This document shows positions 35,230 through 46,635 of a stretch of DNA of 64,000 nt, piece after piece. Under the pieces are notes generated by a model, which saw nothing but the letters and a program-made list of their open reading frames with translations, did not search any database and was not told the DNA's origin. Numbering within the stretch: position 1 is the stretch's first letter; each line of letters opens with the position of its first letter. Source of the stretch: Ophiothrix spiculata (taxonomy: Eukaryota > Echinodermata > Ophiuroidea > Amphilepidida > Ophiotrichidae); the NCBI GenBank assembly GCA_000969725.1, contig JXSR01S040924.1; one strand, written 5' to 3'. A program made the position numbers and the translations under genes.

Positions 35230-35628
35230 TAAGTACAGTCAGGGAATCTTAACCAACTAAGTGAATCCATGGAGCCTATTGCTATGTTACAAAGACATAA
35301 TTTTTGATTAAGTATGGTGCTGCATAATCAACTTGACTTTACCATGCTTTGTTGTTCTCATCAAATTAAACCAAACAGATAGTTCTGAGCACAGAAATAG
35401 CAATACTGTTGGCAAAGTTGGCATGTTGCACTGGCACAGTCAAAAGATCATTAACATTGATAGTCTTTGGATCTGCACTTGACAATAAAGCTGATCAATT
35501 TACTTCAAAATGTGATAGAATTGGCTGCATGGTTGTCTCATTTCCTGACTGTCAGAGACTTAGAAAATAACTAGCTTTTATGAAAATAATATTGTAAATT
35601 ATCTCAATTTGCAATGAATTCTTACTAC

Positions 35629-35723
35629 TTACACTTCTCTTGTAAATGTTTCTTGTGTTATTCTGTCTAAATCACTACCTGGTGGCCTCTCATCAAAATT
35701 TGTGCAGCCTAGGGTCTGTAATG
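35629..35723 (-). CDS. EFCAB10: EFCAB10-like exon 3 (C-terminus)
   Basis: The acceptor TTTTTACAG/CATTACAG leads into ALQTLGCTNFDERPPGSDLD then RITQETFTREV. The stop TAA is at 35631-35629. The phase matches exon 2. Confidence 0.8.
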
Positions 35724-38700
35724 CTGTAAAAACCAGTAGAAATTAAACAGAAATCATTGGGCAAATAAAAACAATGCAAAAAGTAAAGAAAACAATGATT
35801 AAGGCCTAACTTGTAAGAAGTAGGGCTGTAGCTAAATTTATGTGTGCATGTGCCGGATGATACATGTTATCGAGAATTGTTCAAGAATTGGCAATATATT
35901 TTGCCAAACTAGGTTTGGCAAAATTCTATTAGTCGTCAGTTAACATTCTTTTCTTGATATGATTGTGCAATAAAAGATAAAACTTTGGTATTTTATAAAA
36001 TCTGTCTTTACCTTTTCATAGTTATAAATTAAAAGGAAAGTTTTAAAAAATTGTGATACAACCCTTTAAGAAACAAACAATGATTGGCATTCATATCTAA
36101 AAACTTTTGATACAACCCTGTATGAAAAATAATAATGTACTGTTTGTTAACTTTTATTCAAAAAAACCCCATAATAATCTCCACTACACATTTCATGGTT
36201 TATGCTGCATGTTTATTTGGGAATAGGATATTTATTACATGTAGTTGAGTTTCATCCCGCATGGATCCTCATTTTCAACTGGGATTCAAAAAATAATCCA
36301 AATAGTATAGTTCTAGAAGCGCTAGCAACTCTCTATTGGATGTATTTTTTGCTTTGTGATTCACCTTATTATCAAAAAGTCAAAATCCATCTTGCATTAC
36401 ACACTCATTTCACAGAAAGCAATTGTAACGTACATGTATGAAACAAAAATTGTATTCATATAATACAGTCATATTAGGAGCTTTCTTAAATAAAAAAGCC
36501 ATTTAATAATAGGTCAAAGTTGTCTCCAAAAGACATGCATACCAAGAAGAAAGCAAAGGAGCCAATCAATATTACCGGTACTTCAATTGGGGATTTCGCT
36601 TGTGCTTTTTATAATACATGTGTGGTGTCTTCTTAAAGTAGATTTACAAATTTAAACTAATCATCTTCATGAAAGTGCCCTATTTTTATGTTTGAAAAAC
36701 CATTACCTTGTGTATATTGTTCTAAGGATATGAAGCCAGCCTTCGTTGGGTCTAGCATGCCAAACACTGCATCTATATTGCTGTTATCAAATAGACATGG
36801 GTAATCCATTTGTGTTGTCCTAGCTTCTTTTGTTTTGGCAATGAAGTCAAGCATAAATGCTTTAGGATTATCTGTGAAAACAAATACCAAATCAAGATAA
36901 GGATAAAGATTAATTAAGTTCTAAGAAAATCCATACATTGTACTGAAACTGGTGTCAGTGTAAATCGGGGATGATTAGTAACAATCTCATGATGAACCGA
37001 GTTTTTATTGTTGCCTTTTTACATTAAAAATGTTTTCAGCATCTTTTGTTTTAACCTTGATGGCCTTGAAATTCTATCATCTGCTCTTGTTTCCAATCAA
37101 TACTCCACAGTACTGCGAGATTGCGCATGCATGGAAAGCCTTGTGTGTTTGCATAAAATGCACACACCAATCCCTCACGCAAAGGTCTGAATATTAATGT
37201 CCGAAATTTTTTTGAAACAATATTAATACTTATGCATCGATACTATGTCTTCATTCATTAACATGCAGAAAACGTTACTCAAATTTCAAGCTGAAACATA
37301 TAGGGTGATCTGCAAATACTAAATTTGATGAAAAAAACAACAGTATTTAAAGCACCAAAATCAGAAAGAAAGAAAAAATTAGGGACTATTACTGTGATAA
37401 ACTTTGGCCGGAAGTTGCTTTTCCATAATGAATTAGTGGTGTGTATCCTTAATCGTATTCACCTATATCAGCGCATCGATCAAAAGACTTTGAATGGGCC
37501 TATTCGATTTAATAAACAGGTACATGTATGTGCCTACATGTGCACTTCACTTCGTAAATTTAAGGGTACAGTCAACCCATATCGATTATTCATTTTCAGA
37601 GGTGCCTTATGCTCTGTAAATCAGCAATCAATTTCATATAAACATACACATTTCTAGAAGCGGATTTGCAAACTAAACATGACGGCGAGGTCATGTTAGA
37701 CCAAATCTGAAATTTTGAGCCAAAGGTCCAAACAAGGTCTAAAAAGGTCTTGAAATCATGTTGGCCCAAAATTTTACAAGAAAGATATAACCAAATTTTG
37801 TGTGGTAAAATAATGAACTACTTTACTTTTTACAATCTAGAAAGCAATATCTAGGAATGCATTTCTCAATACCAAAATTGGGCCCAAAATGAGATTTTTA
37901 ATTTAAAAAGAAAATGAAATAAATAGCCCACACAAATCTTGTCTTTACCTTTTCACAGTTATAAACTAGGGTAGTTTTAAAAACTGTTGATACAACCCTT
38001 AAAGAAACAAACAATGATTGACATTCATATCTAAAAACTTTTGATACAGCCCTTTATGAAAAAAAAAATAATGTACTGTTTGTTAACTTTTATTCAAAAA
38101 AAACCCCATAATAATCTCTACTACACATTTTATGGTTTATGCTGCATGTTTATTTGGGAATGGGATATTTATTAGTTGAGTTTCATCTCGCATGGATCGA
38201 TAGCCTCATTTTCAACTGGGTTCCAAAAAATAATCCAAATCAGCAGGCCTATAGTTCTAGAAGAGCTAGCAACTCTCTATTTAGTGGATGTAATTCTTGC
38301 TTGGTGATTATTCACCTGATTATCAAAAAGTCAGAATCCATCTTGCATACAACACTCGTTCCACAGAAAGCAAATGTAACGTATGACATAAAAATTGTAT
38401 TCATATAATACACATATTAGGAGCTTTCACAAAAAAAAAAAAAGATATAGTTTATTGATAGGTCAAATTTGTCTCCAAAAGACATGCATACCAAGATTAA
38501 AGCAAAGGAGCCAATCAATATTATTTCAATTGGGGATGTCGCTTGTGCTTTTTATACATAGTTCTCGCTAGCCCAGTCGGTTAGTTCTCGGACTGTTAAT
38601 AATATAAGATATCGATCGTTCCGCGTTCGAGTCAAGCTGGGAGCTGAGTGTGCGAAAACTGTATATTCTAAGAGGGTGTGAATTGCTCAAGCTAGGGTTG

Positions 38701-40495
38701 CGCCAATATGTGGGCCGCAGTAAGCCCTTTGGCCCCAGGGAGTCCAGGCAGTGATGTAACCCAGTGATAAGAACTGCTCTGTAAAGTGTGCTGAGGTCGT
38801 GTGGAAAAACTTTGGCCGGAAGTTGCTTTTCCATAATGAATTAGTGGTGTGTATCCTTAATCGTATTCACCTATATCAGCGCATCGATCAAAAGACTTTG
38901 AATGGGCCTATTCGATTTAATAAACAGGTACATGTATGTGCCTACATGTGCACTTCACTTCGTAAATTTAAGGGTACAGTCAACCCATATCGATTATTCA
39001 TTTTCAGAGGTGCCTTATGCTCTGTAAATCAGCAATCAATTTCATATAAACATACACATTTCTAGAAGCGGATTTGCAAACTAAACATGACGGCGAGGTC
39101 ATGTTAGACCAAATCTGAAATTTTGGGCCAAAGGTCCAAACAAGGTCTAAAAAGGTCTTGAAATCATGTTGGCCCAAAATTTTACAAGAAAGATATAACC
39201 AAATTTTGTGTGGTAAAATAATGAACTACTTTACTTTTTACAATCTAGAAAGCAATATCTAGGAATGCATTTCTCAATACCAAAATTGGGCCCAAAATGA
39301 GATTTTTAATTTTTAAAAAAAATGAAATAAATAGCCCACACACGCAAAAAAGAAGTTTGCAAACCAGCACAGGACTAAGTTCATATATGCGTTTGTTAAT
39401 TTCTAACTGATCTTTGATTACATACACAGTTTTTAGTGATGTTTTCTCCATTTTCAAGCTCATCCATTGTCACAGAAATAATTATTTAAGGATTCTGACA
39501 CTTTTAAAATGTTGTTTGGAGAAAATTTAAAAAAAAAGAAAATGTTTGCTTGAATGTCAATCTAGATTTTGGTGTTTTCATGGAAATTGGGAATCACAGT
39601 TATATCCACGAAAAATTTGTTGCGTTAAAAATTGCATGACTTGTAATGTACTATTATTATTTCAATTAAATTTCGGACACGAACATAATTTCTAAACACA
39701 GCCACCGCATAGGCCTATCCACAAGATTGTAGTTATGCCAAGAATTAGTTGAAACAACAATGGGGCAAACTACACGAGAAAATTGGAATGTCGTACATTC
39801 CAGGAGTTGATATTGTGCCTACACAATGAAGCGTCAACCAGGTTTGAATTCATGCTGTTTATTCAACTGTGCGTATGTGTTTGTGCCTATTGGCTATGCG
39901 TTACTCTACAGTGGCTACATATAGGACCAAAACGCATGTTAATTAGGCGCACCCACACGCAGTGTGTGATGCGCACGAACGTATCAAGTTGAATGTACAT
40001 GGATGTACATCCCAGGATGCAGGAATCTACATGGATGAACATTCTGAGCTCTCATAATTATTGCTGGATTTAATTCGTGAACACGTGCCTTAGGCTTATA
40101 CGCATCTGCAGTCGCAGTGATTGATCTTCCGGCTCGAGTGTACATTTTCCAAGGCTGTTGTGTTCGCGTCTACGCACAAGACTTTGAGTAGGCGTTCACA
40201 AATCAAATCCAGCAACTTTAGACTTTGCCACATTATGAAATTTATGATTTCCTATGAGAGCTCAGTAAAACGTCTAGATCAATAAAACGAATTCGAATTC
40301 TTGTCTGACTTGGCAAACTAGTTTGGAGCAAATTTTAACCATTTTGAAACAAATTACAAAACAAAGTCAAGAAAGAAATGAAATGTACCAACCTGGTCTG
40401 TGGAAAACAAGCTCTGAAGTGATGTGATCGAACAGTTCTAATAGCTTGTGTTCTTCAAGATAGTCTTTCGCTTCTCTTTCTCTCGGGTTGGCCAT
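35629..40495 (-). CDS. EFCAB10: EFCAB10-like protein, complete three-exon gene
   Basis: Minus-strand exons 40393-40495, 36707-36871 and 35629-35723 join in phase (103+165+95 nt) to 120 codons plus stop. The protein begins MANPREREAKDYLEEHKLLE then LFDHITSELVFHRPDNPKAF. This is an RIIa/DPY-30-type dimerisation-docking helix pair (residues about 10-45), as in EFCAB10 and other axonemal proteins. Residues about 62-93 form one EF-hand-like helix-loop-helix (FGMLDPTKAGFISLEQYTQ). Its loop DPTKAGFISLEQ lacks the usual acidic residues at positions 3, 5 and 12, so calcium binding is doubtful. The end is LGCTNFDERPPGSDLDRITQ then ETFTREV. The length is close to what I recall for human EFCAB10. Splice sites are canonical GT-AG. 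The start is the only ATG before the docking helix. Function in the family is poorly known; a ciliary role is inferred. Confidence 0.85.
36001..37933. repeat. Segmental duplication, copy A (contains EFCAB10-like exon 2)
   Basis: Blocks 36001-36613 and 37399-37933 are repeated downstream at 37938-38557 and 38807-39342. The left block is about 85% alike with several indels, while the right block is nearly identical. The 785 bp between the blocks, including exon 2, are unique to this copy. Confidence 0.9.
36707..36871 (-). CDS. EFCAB10: EFCAB10-like exon 2 (linker and EF-hand-like part)
   Basis: Acceptor TTTTCACAG/ATAATCC and donor CAAG/GTAATG on the minus strand. It encodes NPKAFMLDFIAKTKEAR to LEQYTQ. 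It lies inside copy A of the segmental duplication but in the part that copy B lacks, so there is only one exon 2. Confidence 0.85.
37938..39342. repeat. Segmental duplication, copy B (with a SINE in place of exon 2)
   Basis: It lies directly downstream of copy A and has the same two blocks. In place of the exon-2 segment it has 249 bp of unrelated SINE-like sequence (38558-38806). The open frame of about 88-110 codons in the right block appears in both copies only because the block is so recent. Confidence 0.9.
38558..38806 (+). mobile_element. tRNA-derived SINE
   Basis: CTAGCCCAGTCGGTTAG is an A-box-like and GCGTTCGAGTC a B-box-like polymerase III promoter, about 45 bp apart as in a tRNA head. 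A tRNA-unrelated body follows (GGGTTGCGCCAATATGTGGG), and the tail CTGCTCTGTAAAGTGTGCTG resembles the conserved 3' part of LINE-mobilised SINEs. The sequence ends where the copy-B right block begins. Confidence 0.7.
40393..40495 (-). CDS. EFCAB10: EFCAB10-like exon 1 (docking domain)
   Basis: The ATG is at 40495-40493 on the minus strand. The exon ends after the first base of the Asp codon in HRPDNP, with donor CAG/GTTGGT. It holds both docking helices up to the conserved HRP turn. Confidence 0.85.
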
Positions 40496-40499
40496 TTTT

Positions 40500-40640
40500 A
40501 AAGGATTTATAGGAAAAAATCAAGAGAAACGAATAGTTTTCGTACGTTGTTTACAAACGTTGCCAAGCACGAAAAGTTCGCTGACCTTCGACCTGATGAA
40601 CTTTTCACAGCATGTTTCTAGATTCTGTGATTAAAAAATA
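40500..40640 (-). promoter_or_regulatory. EFCAB10-like promoter with FOX and RFX-type motifs
   Basis: About 50-75 bp upstream of the start codon, the minus strand reads GGCAAC (40564-40559), a perfect RFX X-box half-site. GTAAACA (40554-40548), a forkhead core of the FOXJ1 type, lies only a few bases away. RFX and FOXJ1 factors are the known joint activators of motile-cilium genes. No TATA box is evident. Confidence 0.5.
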
Positions 40641-40894
40641 GATTATGATTATTATCAAATCAGCTTTTTAAGTGAAAATAAAACTTTAACGGGTAAATAT
40701 TTATTTTTTCAGAATTATATTCTGTTAATTGGATAAAAAATTGATTCAGGTTTTGTTTTAATCAGGAGTTTTGGAGAACCGTATCACAAGCTTCTCAGAC
40801 TCAGTTCTCTTGCCTTGCTTCTACCAATGTGAAGTTACCCGACCCGCCCCGACTGATACATCGATAAGTCAATATTTTGCGCAAGAGAATATTA

Positions 40895-41196
40895 TGCTGC
40901 TTTCATACTTATTGTCGCTTTGCAGCTTTGTAGCTTTGCAGCTATGTCGCTTGCTTCCTTTCACACTTTTGTAGCTTTGCAGTTTTGTCGCTTTGCTGCT
41001 TTGCCGCTTCATGTCGCTCCCAAAGTTGAATTCATTTCAACTCAAAATTCTTGTCGTGCGACAAAATTTTGCCGATATCGATTAACTCAGCGACATGTAG
41101 CTTTGCCGCTACGACAACCGGAAGCGGCAAGCTTTTGCAAAAAATATTCGTCACGCAGCGGCAAAGCTGCAAAGCGACATTAGTATGAAAGCAGCA
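40895..41196. mobile_element. TTA-flanked hairpin MITE (PIF/Harbinger-like)
   Basis: Terminal inverted repeats begin TGCTGCTTTCATACT, continue ATGTCGCTTTGCAGCTTTG, and are flanked by TTA (40892-40894, 41197-41199). The interior is built from reiterated words such as GTAGCTTTGCAG and GTCGCTTTGC in both orientations. Non-coding. Confidence 0.85.
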
Positions 41197-41197
41197 T

Positions 41198-41389
41198 TAG
41201 ACTATATCCTGCGTCGTCGACCGGCCTAGACTATATCCTGCGTCGTCGACCGGCCGGGCGCACTGATCACTGCGTTGTGCTGGCCAAATAGCCAGACCGG
41301 AACCGGAAGTATGGCGCCCTCAGCTATTTGGCGACTGCGGAGTCAGTCTACGACCGGCCGGGCGCACTGATCACTGCGTTGTGCTGGCC
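41198..41389. repeat. Short exact direct duplications in a GC-rich block
   Basis: A 29-bp unit (TAGACTATATCCTGCGTCGT then CGACCGGCC) is exactly tandem at 41198-41226 and 41227-41255. A 39-bp unit (CGACCGGCCGGGCGCACTGA to GTGCTGGCC) is at 41247-41285 and again at 41351-41389. Between them is a hairpin with arms CCAAATAGC/GCTATTTGG (41284-41331). The first unit starts at the 3' edge of the adjacent MITE. Confidence 0.9.
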
Positions 41390-41529
41390 TAGACTCGATA
41401 CTCCATCCTCGACGATCGCTATGCATTTGGGTCGTTTGCTCACGTTCGAGGACTGGACTCGATCCATTCAAAAAGCTGAAGCATTTTTATCCGCCAAATA
41501 TGGTCAGATTAATCAAAAATGGTAATTTA

Positions 41530-41940
41530 TTCAAATAATTTGCATCTCCTCTGATGCACCTCTTTCAACGTCGCCATCTTGTTTCTTCGCCTATGCAGAA
41601 TTTCGTAACGGTTTTTCTTGGTTTTACTAAATATTTGACATTACATTTACTCATCAACAAGTAAAAATCAACAAGTAAACAGTCACGAACATTCTGACAC
41701 AATTAAAATCATACAATTTCTTACCGTTTTTTATATCCAAGAGCTAAAAGGAACCCAAACGGGGCTCTCAGCGAAGAAATCATAACCATGATAACACCGG
41801 CATATTTGCTTCTCTCGATAACAGTGCAGATTGCGTCGTGCGACAAATGTACTCACACGACGCGCTTTTGTGCGCGCGGGTGCTGCGTTGATTGTTAGTC
41901 GCGCTGCACGCGCGCATTCAAGCAACTTAAAGACGATCAC
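41530..41940 (-). other. GC-rich block with donor-like and start-like signals; copy of 11.4-kb sequence
   Basis: The minus strand contains ACAAGATGGCGACG (41590-41577), a YY1-like motif over a possible ATG, and an AAAACG/GTAAGAA donor-like site near 41726. An octamer-like ATGCAAAT lies near 41540. A diverged relative is at 11400-11620. It could be a promoter/first exon of an unseen gene or a dispersed repeat. No convincing protein. Confidence 0.3.
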
Positions 41941-43583
41941 GCGATATTATAGCACAAGTACACAAATTTAGTTTTGATTTGTTTTCAACGCCATGATTTA
42001 ATATTTTATAATCTTTGCTGTAACCAATTCCATGTAGCCTAATGGTTTATTTCAGAATTGTAGGCCTACAATATCTTCTAAAGAAATAAAATAAATAACA
42101 TCAAACAAATCTTTTATATTCATATTAATGCAAACAAAGCTTGTTTAGCGCGGTCACGATGGGTTTTCTTTGGTTATTTTTGCCGAATTAACAGATTTTA
42201 TTGAGTGTTTTTTGTATGATATGCTTTCTTATTGTATCTTTTATATTTTTTTTATACGTTTTTTCCCCTAGCTATTGATAAATGGAAGTTGGACTAGTAT
42301 TATGGGTCCTTTGCTAAAATAATATGACCACGATGACCGTATTTCAGTAACGTATTTTAGGGTAACCCTAAGCCAGGTATAGGGAGCTCTATAGGGCTAT
42401 AACATAAAACAAACCCACTTATTCAGATATAGGATCCTATACCTTGGTTTTTTGATAGGCCTAGATCTATTTTTTTTTCTTTCTAAATCCACTTATGATA
42501 CGGGTCTAGCTGTGAACATGATTATGAAATCCAAGCTGTGTGCTCGTGTCTTCTTTACATAGTAAAGTCTAAATTGATTTTATAAAATCTTATATTAAAC
42601 TGATTTTCTTTTAATTAAACAATACCAAAAAAATCTATTCCGGAGGACTATCGTCTACCGTTATCTGTTCAAAGGAAATAATAATTGTCTACCGTAATGA
42701 ACTTTTTTCCTAGACACAGTTAAGTTAGTAAGATCTCATAGATTTTATTGATTTAACATTTTTCTATGGAATGTTTCATCACCTTCAGTAAACTATCGGA
42801 TAGCCCTTACTTTCTGGAAAGTTATAGGTTTGTCGCGGTAATCACGGCGAATGTCACGAATTTTAGTCTTGAAGTCTACGATTTAATTTTGAAAAATAAA
42901 GTTATGACCATGTTGAAGAATAATCGGTACGCGGTAACTCTAGACTCGGAGGTTATTTTGGCATCATGGCATCTATTAGGTACAATTAATATAACGCAGA
43001 TCATGGTTAGCTTCTTTAAATGGTCACTTCACAATAAGGCCTATAATAGGCCTATTCAGTGGGATGGTTTCATTCCTTTTAAAATTGGAATATTTTATAC
43101 CTAAATGTCAGCAAACTCAAGTAGGCCTACAATATTTATTATCGGGAGTTTATCTTTCGGAGATCAAAGAAAGTTATAGGCCTATTATACAAAAGCTTCT
43201 AGCTCAGAACTGGCAGTAATAACAGTCATTTTATTATGCCTAATGGTACAAATGCTCTTAAATATCTACGGTACAAACCAAATGTCTGTTTACCTAGCAA
43301 ATTTTACTACGCGTTGTTGCACGCAAGTATATGACGCGTTGACGCACAAGATATAGCTTTAGAAAACATGTTTGTTGTTTTCTTGAAATCATCATGAGTA
43401 TGTTTAGTAAATATTTCATAAGCAAGTCCTTAACACAATTGTATTGCGTAAGAAGGGCTATAACTTATTTTGGGCAAACGATGTCCAAATATGGTTAAGC
43501 TAATTAATTATACATGCCCCGTAATTGCAGGGGCGCGTGCTTCAACTTTTTTCATGTTTTGTTTCCAGTCCCCGAATCAAGGC
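41941..43583. other. AT-rich intergenic sequence with GGCCTA words, no gene called
   Basis: A 112-codon open frame at 42766-43104 (+) reads MECFITFSKLSDSPYFLESY and is rich in hydrophobic residues. It has no recognisable domain, so I do not call it. Scattered TAGGCCTA motifs are present. Confidence 0.4.
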
Positions 43584-44383
43584 NNNNNNNNNNNNNNNNN
43601 NNNNNNNNNNNNNNNNNNNNNNNNNNNNNNNNNNNNNNNNNNNNNNNNNNNNNNNNNNNNNNNNNNNNNNNNNNNNNNNNNNNNNNNNNNNNNNNNNNNN
43701 NNNNNNNNNNNNNNNNNNNNNNNNNNNNNNNNNNNNNNNNNNNNNNNNNNNNNNNNNNNNNNNNNNNNNNNNNNNNNNNNNNNNNNNNNNNNNNNNNNNN
43801 NNNNNNNNNNNNNNNNNNNNNNNNNNNNNNNNNNNNNNNNNNNNNNNNNNNNNNNNNNNNNNNNNNNNNNNNNNNNNNNNNNNNNNNNNNNNNNNNNNNN
43901 NNNNNNNNNNNNNNNNNNNNNNNNNNNNNNNNNNNNNNNNNNNNNNNNNNNNNNNNNNNNNNNNNNNNNNNNNNNNNNNNNNNNNNNNNNNNNNNNNNNN
44001 NNNNNNNNNNNNNNNNNNNNNNNNNNNNNNNNNNNNNNNNNNNNNNNNNNNNNNNNNNNNNNNNNNNNNNNNNNNNNNNNNNNNNNNNNNNNNNNNNNNN
44101 NNNNNNNNNNNNNNNNNNNNNNNNNNNNNNNNNNNNNNNNNNNNNNNNNNNNNNNNNNNNNNNNNNNNNNNNNNNNNNNNNNNNNNNNNNNNNNNNNNNN
44201 NNNNNNNNNNNNNNNNNNNNNNNNNNNNNNNNNNNNNNNNNNNNNNNNNNNNNNNNNNNNNNNNNNNNNNNNNNNNNNNNNNNNNNNNNNNNNNNNNNNN
44301 NNNNNNNNNNNNNNNNNNNNNNNNNNNNNNNNNNNNNNNNNNNNNNNNNNNNNNNNNNNNNNNNNNNNNNNNNNNNNNNNNNN
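43584..44383. other. Assembly gap (N)
   Basis: 800 undetermined bases. Confidence 1.
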
Positions 44384-46630
44384 CTAAACTTTGCGTCATA
44401 AGCATGAGACGTAAATTATGCTAATAAGAGTGTCACAGCAACTAAAATTGTCACGGCAAATGTGTTACATTTTAGTGAGATAAATTATCTTCCGTTGCAC
44501 ACCCCTTCATATTTATATAATTAAACAAATTAATAAGCTCATGAATATTTAAACATGAATATTCATGATCCATGGGATATAGCGATAGTTAGATTTTCCA
44601 ACCGCCGCAGTGTCGCCGCAATAAATCTATTTACTATTTTCTACACACCGGAACTTTGAAATCAAATGATTTTTAATTCTGCAAATTTGATTTATGGCGA
44701 ATTCTAGTGGTGAATATGTTGTCCTTTTGTACAGTAAAGAGATGAAATAGAAAAAATCTCTCGCATACAGCCACCTCAGAATTTTTTTGCAATTTTATAT
44801 AGGCCTATAATAATTTCATAAATATAGGCCTATATGCGAAAAGAGGAGAAAATGATTTTTGACTATACAAGTCTACCAAGTGCTCTTGGTTAATTGACCA
44901 TTTTTGTTATCATAAGATTATCATCAAGTACTGCAAGTATTTGTTAAGATATAACAGCATTGTCCGCTACACCGTTTTGGTGCATTGTCTGTGAAGTAAA
45001 CGTGTAAAAAATGAGTAAAACATGGGACAATTAAATATTTTGATAGATTCGATTCGTGGAATTATCCAGACTTGTTAAATTGATATATTTAAAAAAAATC
45101 GGCTATAGATAATAGTTATAAGTTTGCCCATATCATTTTCTTTTATCATAAGATAATTATATCGTGGTATCAAGACCATTGTTGAATGCTGGTTTTGCAG
45201 GTAAATGATGAATACTTAAACTGCAAAGAAAAAAACTTGATGTTGGCATCGTGATGGCAGCATTTCATTTTTGTTACAAGAAAACCTACACAGCAAGCTG
45301 CCTATAGTGAGTGGTAGTAGTGTAATATTTTTGATTTCACTTTAAAACTTATCAAACGCACGAGACAAGAAATTTATATCACCCTCAAATATTTCTTTTT
45401 GGTTAGATCATGTGGTTTGTCACTAAACATATAAAAAGATGTCATATTTTTGGCTAAATCTAAACAAATAAAACAAAATTAACAGTTTTCAGGAACAAAA
45501 TAATAATTTGAGTCGGTCGTAATACGTACGTAAATTGACTTAAAAACATTACCGTCATAGTTTGACTTTTTGACTTTATAACACGAATGACCAAATGATA
45601 TATTTTTACTATCGCATTAAAAGGCAGGCGAAATGTGTCATGTCTCATAAATGTTTGTGTGAGAATTTCAAACGTTATACCTATCTCAACCAAGTTAATT
45701 AGAATAGTAAAGATCTTAATGAAAATTTAAAATCGTCTTGGATTTTCATAAAATAAGATAATATATAAAGTTTAAACCGATACAGATGATATTAATTGAC
45801 ATCAAAATGCATTTTTATATAATTAACTGATTTATAAAAATTACATCGACTTCAAATGTTACTGCATTTAGCATTTCTAGGTTGTTTGAAACCATTAAAG
45901 TAGCCATACAAAAATAATTGATACCAACTTTAAAAAAATGATTTCCGCTTTCATGAAAATTATTTTTTGACATCTAATGATTTCTTGTCTTTCGATATAT
46001 TTTGATAATATTCTTCTATGAATCAATCAATGTGTCTGGCAAATTTCTGCACGCAGCGTGATGGCGAGAGAAATGAATATTGGCAATAAAATGGCACGAT
46101 AGATATAGTGAATGTGTTATAATAGATAAAAGCAAAAGTAAACCATTCAGCGTTTTAAGAGAAGAGACACTACTTTATGGAGTAGATGAGAACAAACAAA
46201 ACTCAAGTCAGCAGCCTTCTAGTTTTCTTAAAACTAATATGAAATTAAGCGGGATTGATTTTAAGTTTATTGAATTGTCTAAAGATGACAAGGGTCAAAT
46301 AAAGTGGTAAATAACGAAAGACACACTGAACATGTATGTATCTAATACGTGTGTGAGGCTTGTAAACATTCGGTGACAAAGAATATATTTTGAGATTATT
46401 ACAGAAATAAAATAAGCTGATAAAACAACTTTACTAGACAGAATAAAAGATCAGCTTAAAAAAATCACAATAAGTAAAGGTAATGTTTACTTTGTAAGTT
46501 GTTGTTTATTCTCTCCCTCTATGTTGATGTTTAGTTAAAAATATAGAAAGTTCAATGTTCAGTAATCGTTGACATGTCATGTTTGATTGTCCTTATGGGC
46601 AATTTGAGCAAGAATATCACCTGAAACCAA
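44384..46630. other. AT-rich intergenic sequence, no gene seen
   Basis: No supported coding region, RNA gene or clear transposon ends. The open frame at 46080-46310 has no recognisable content. Confidence 0.4.
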
Positions 46631-46635
46631 ACATA

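Noticed and set aside
37325-39065. Repeated 88-110-codon open frames in the right duplicated block
   Set aside because: Both frames are open only because the two blocks are nearly identical. No protein family recognised.
41328-41525. 65-codon open frame in the GC-rich block
   Set aside because: It overlaps the exact direct duplications and shows no conserved content.
42766-43104. 112-codon open frame, + strand
   Set aside because: No recognisable domain, no splice context and no codon pattern different from its AT-rich surroundings. Treated as chance.
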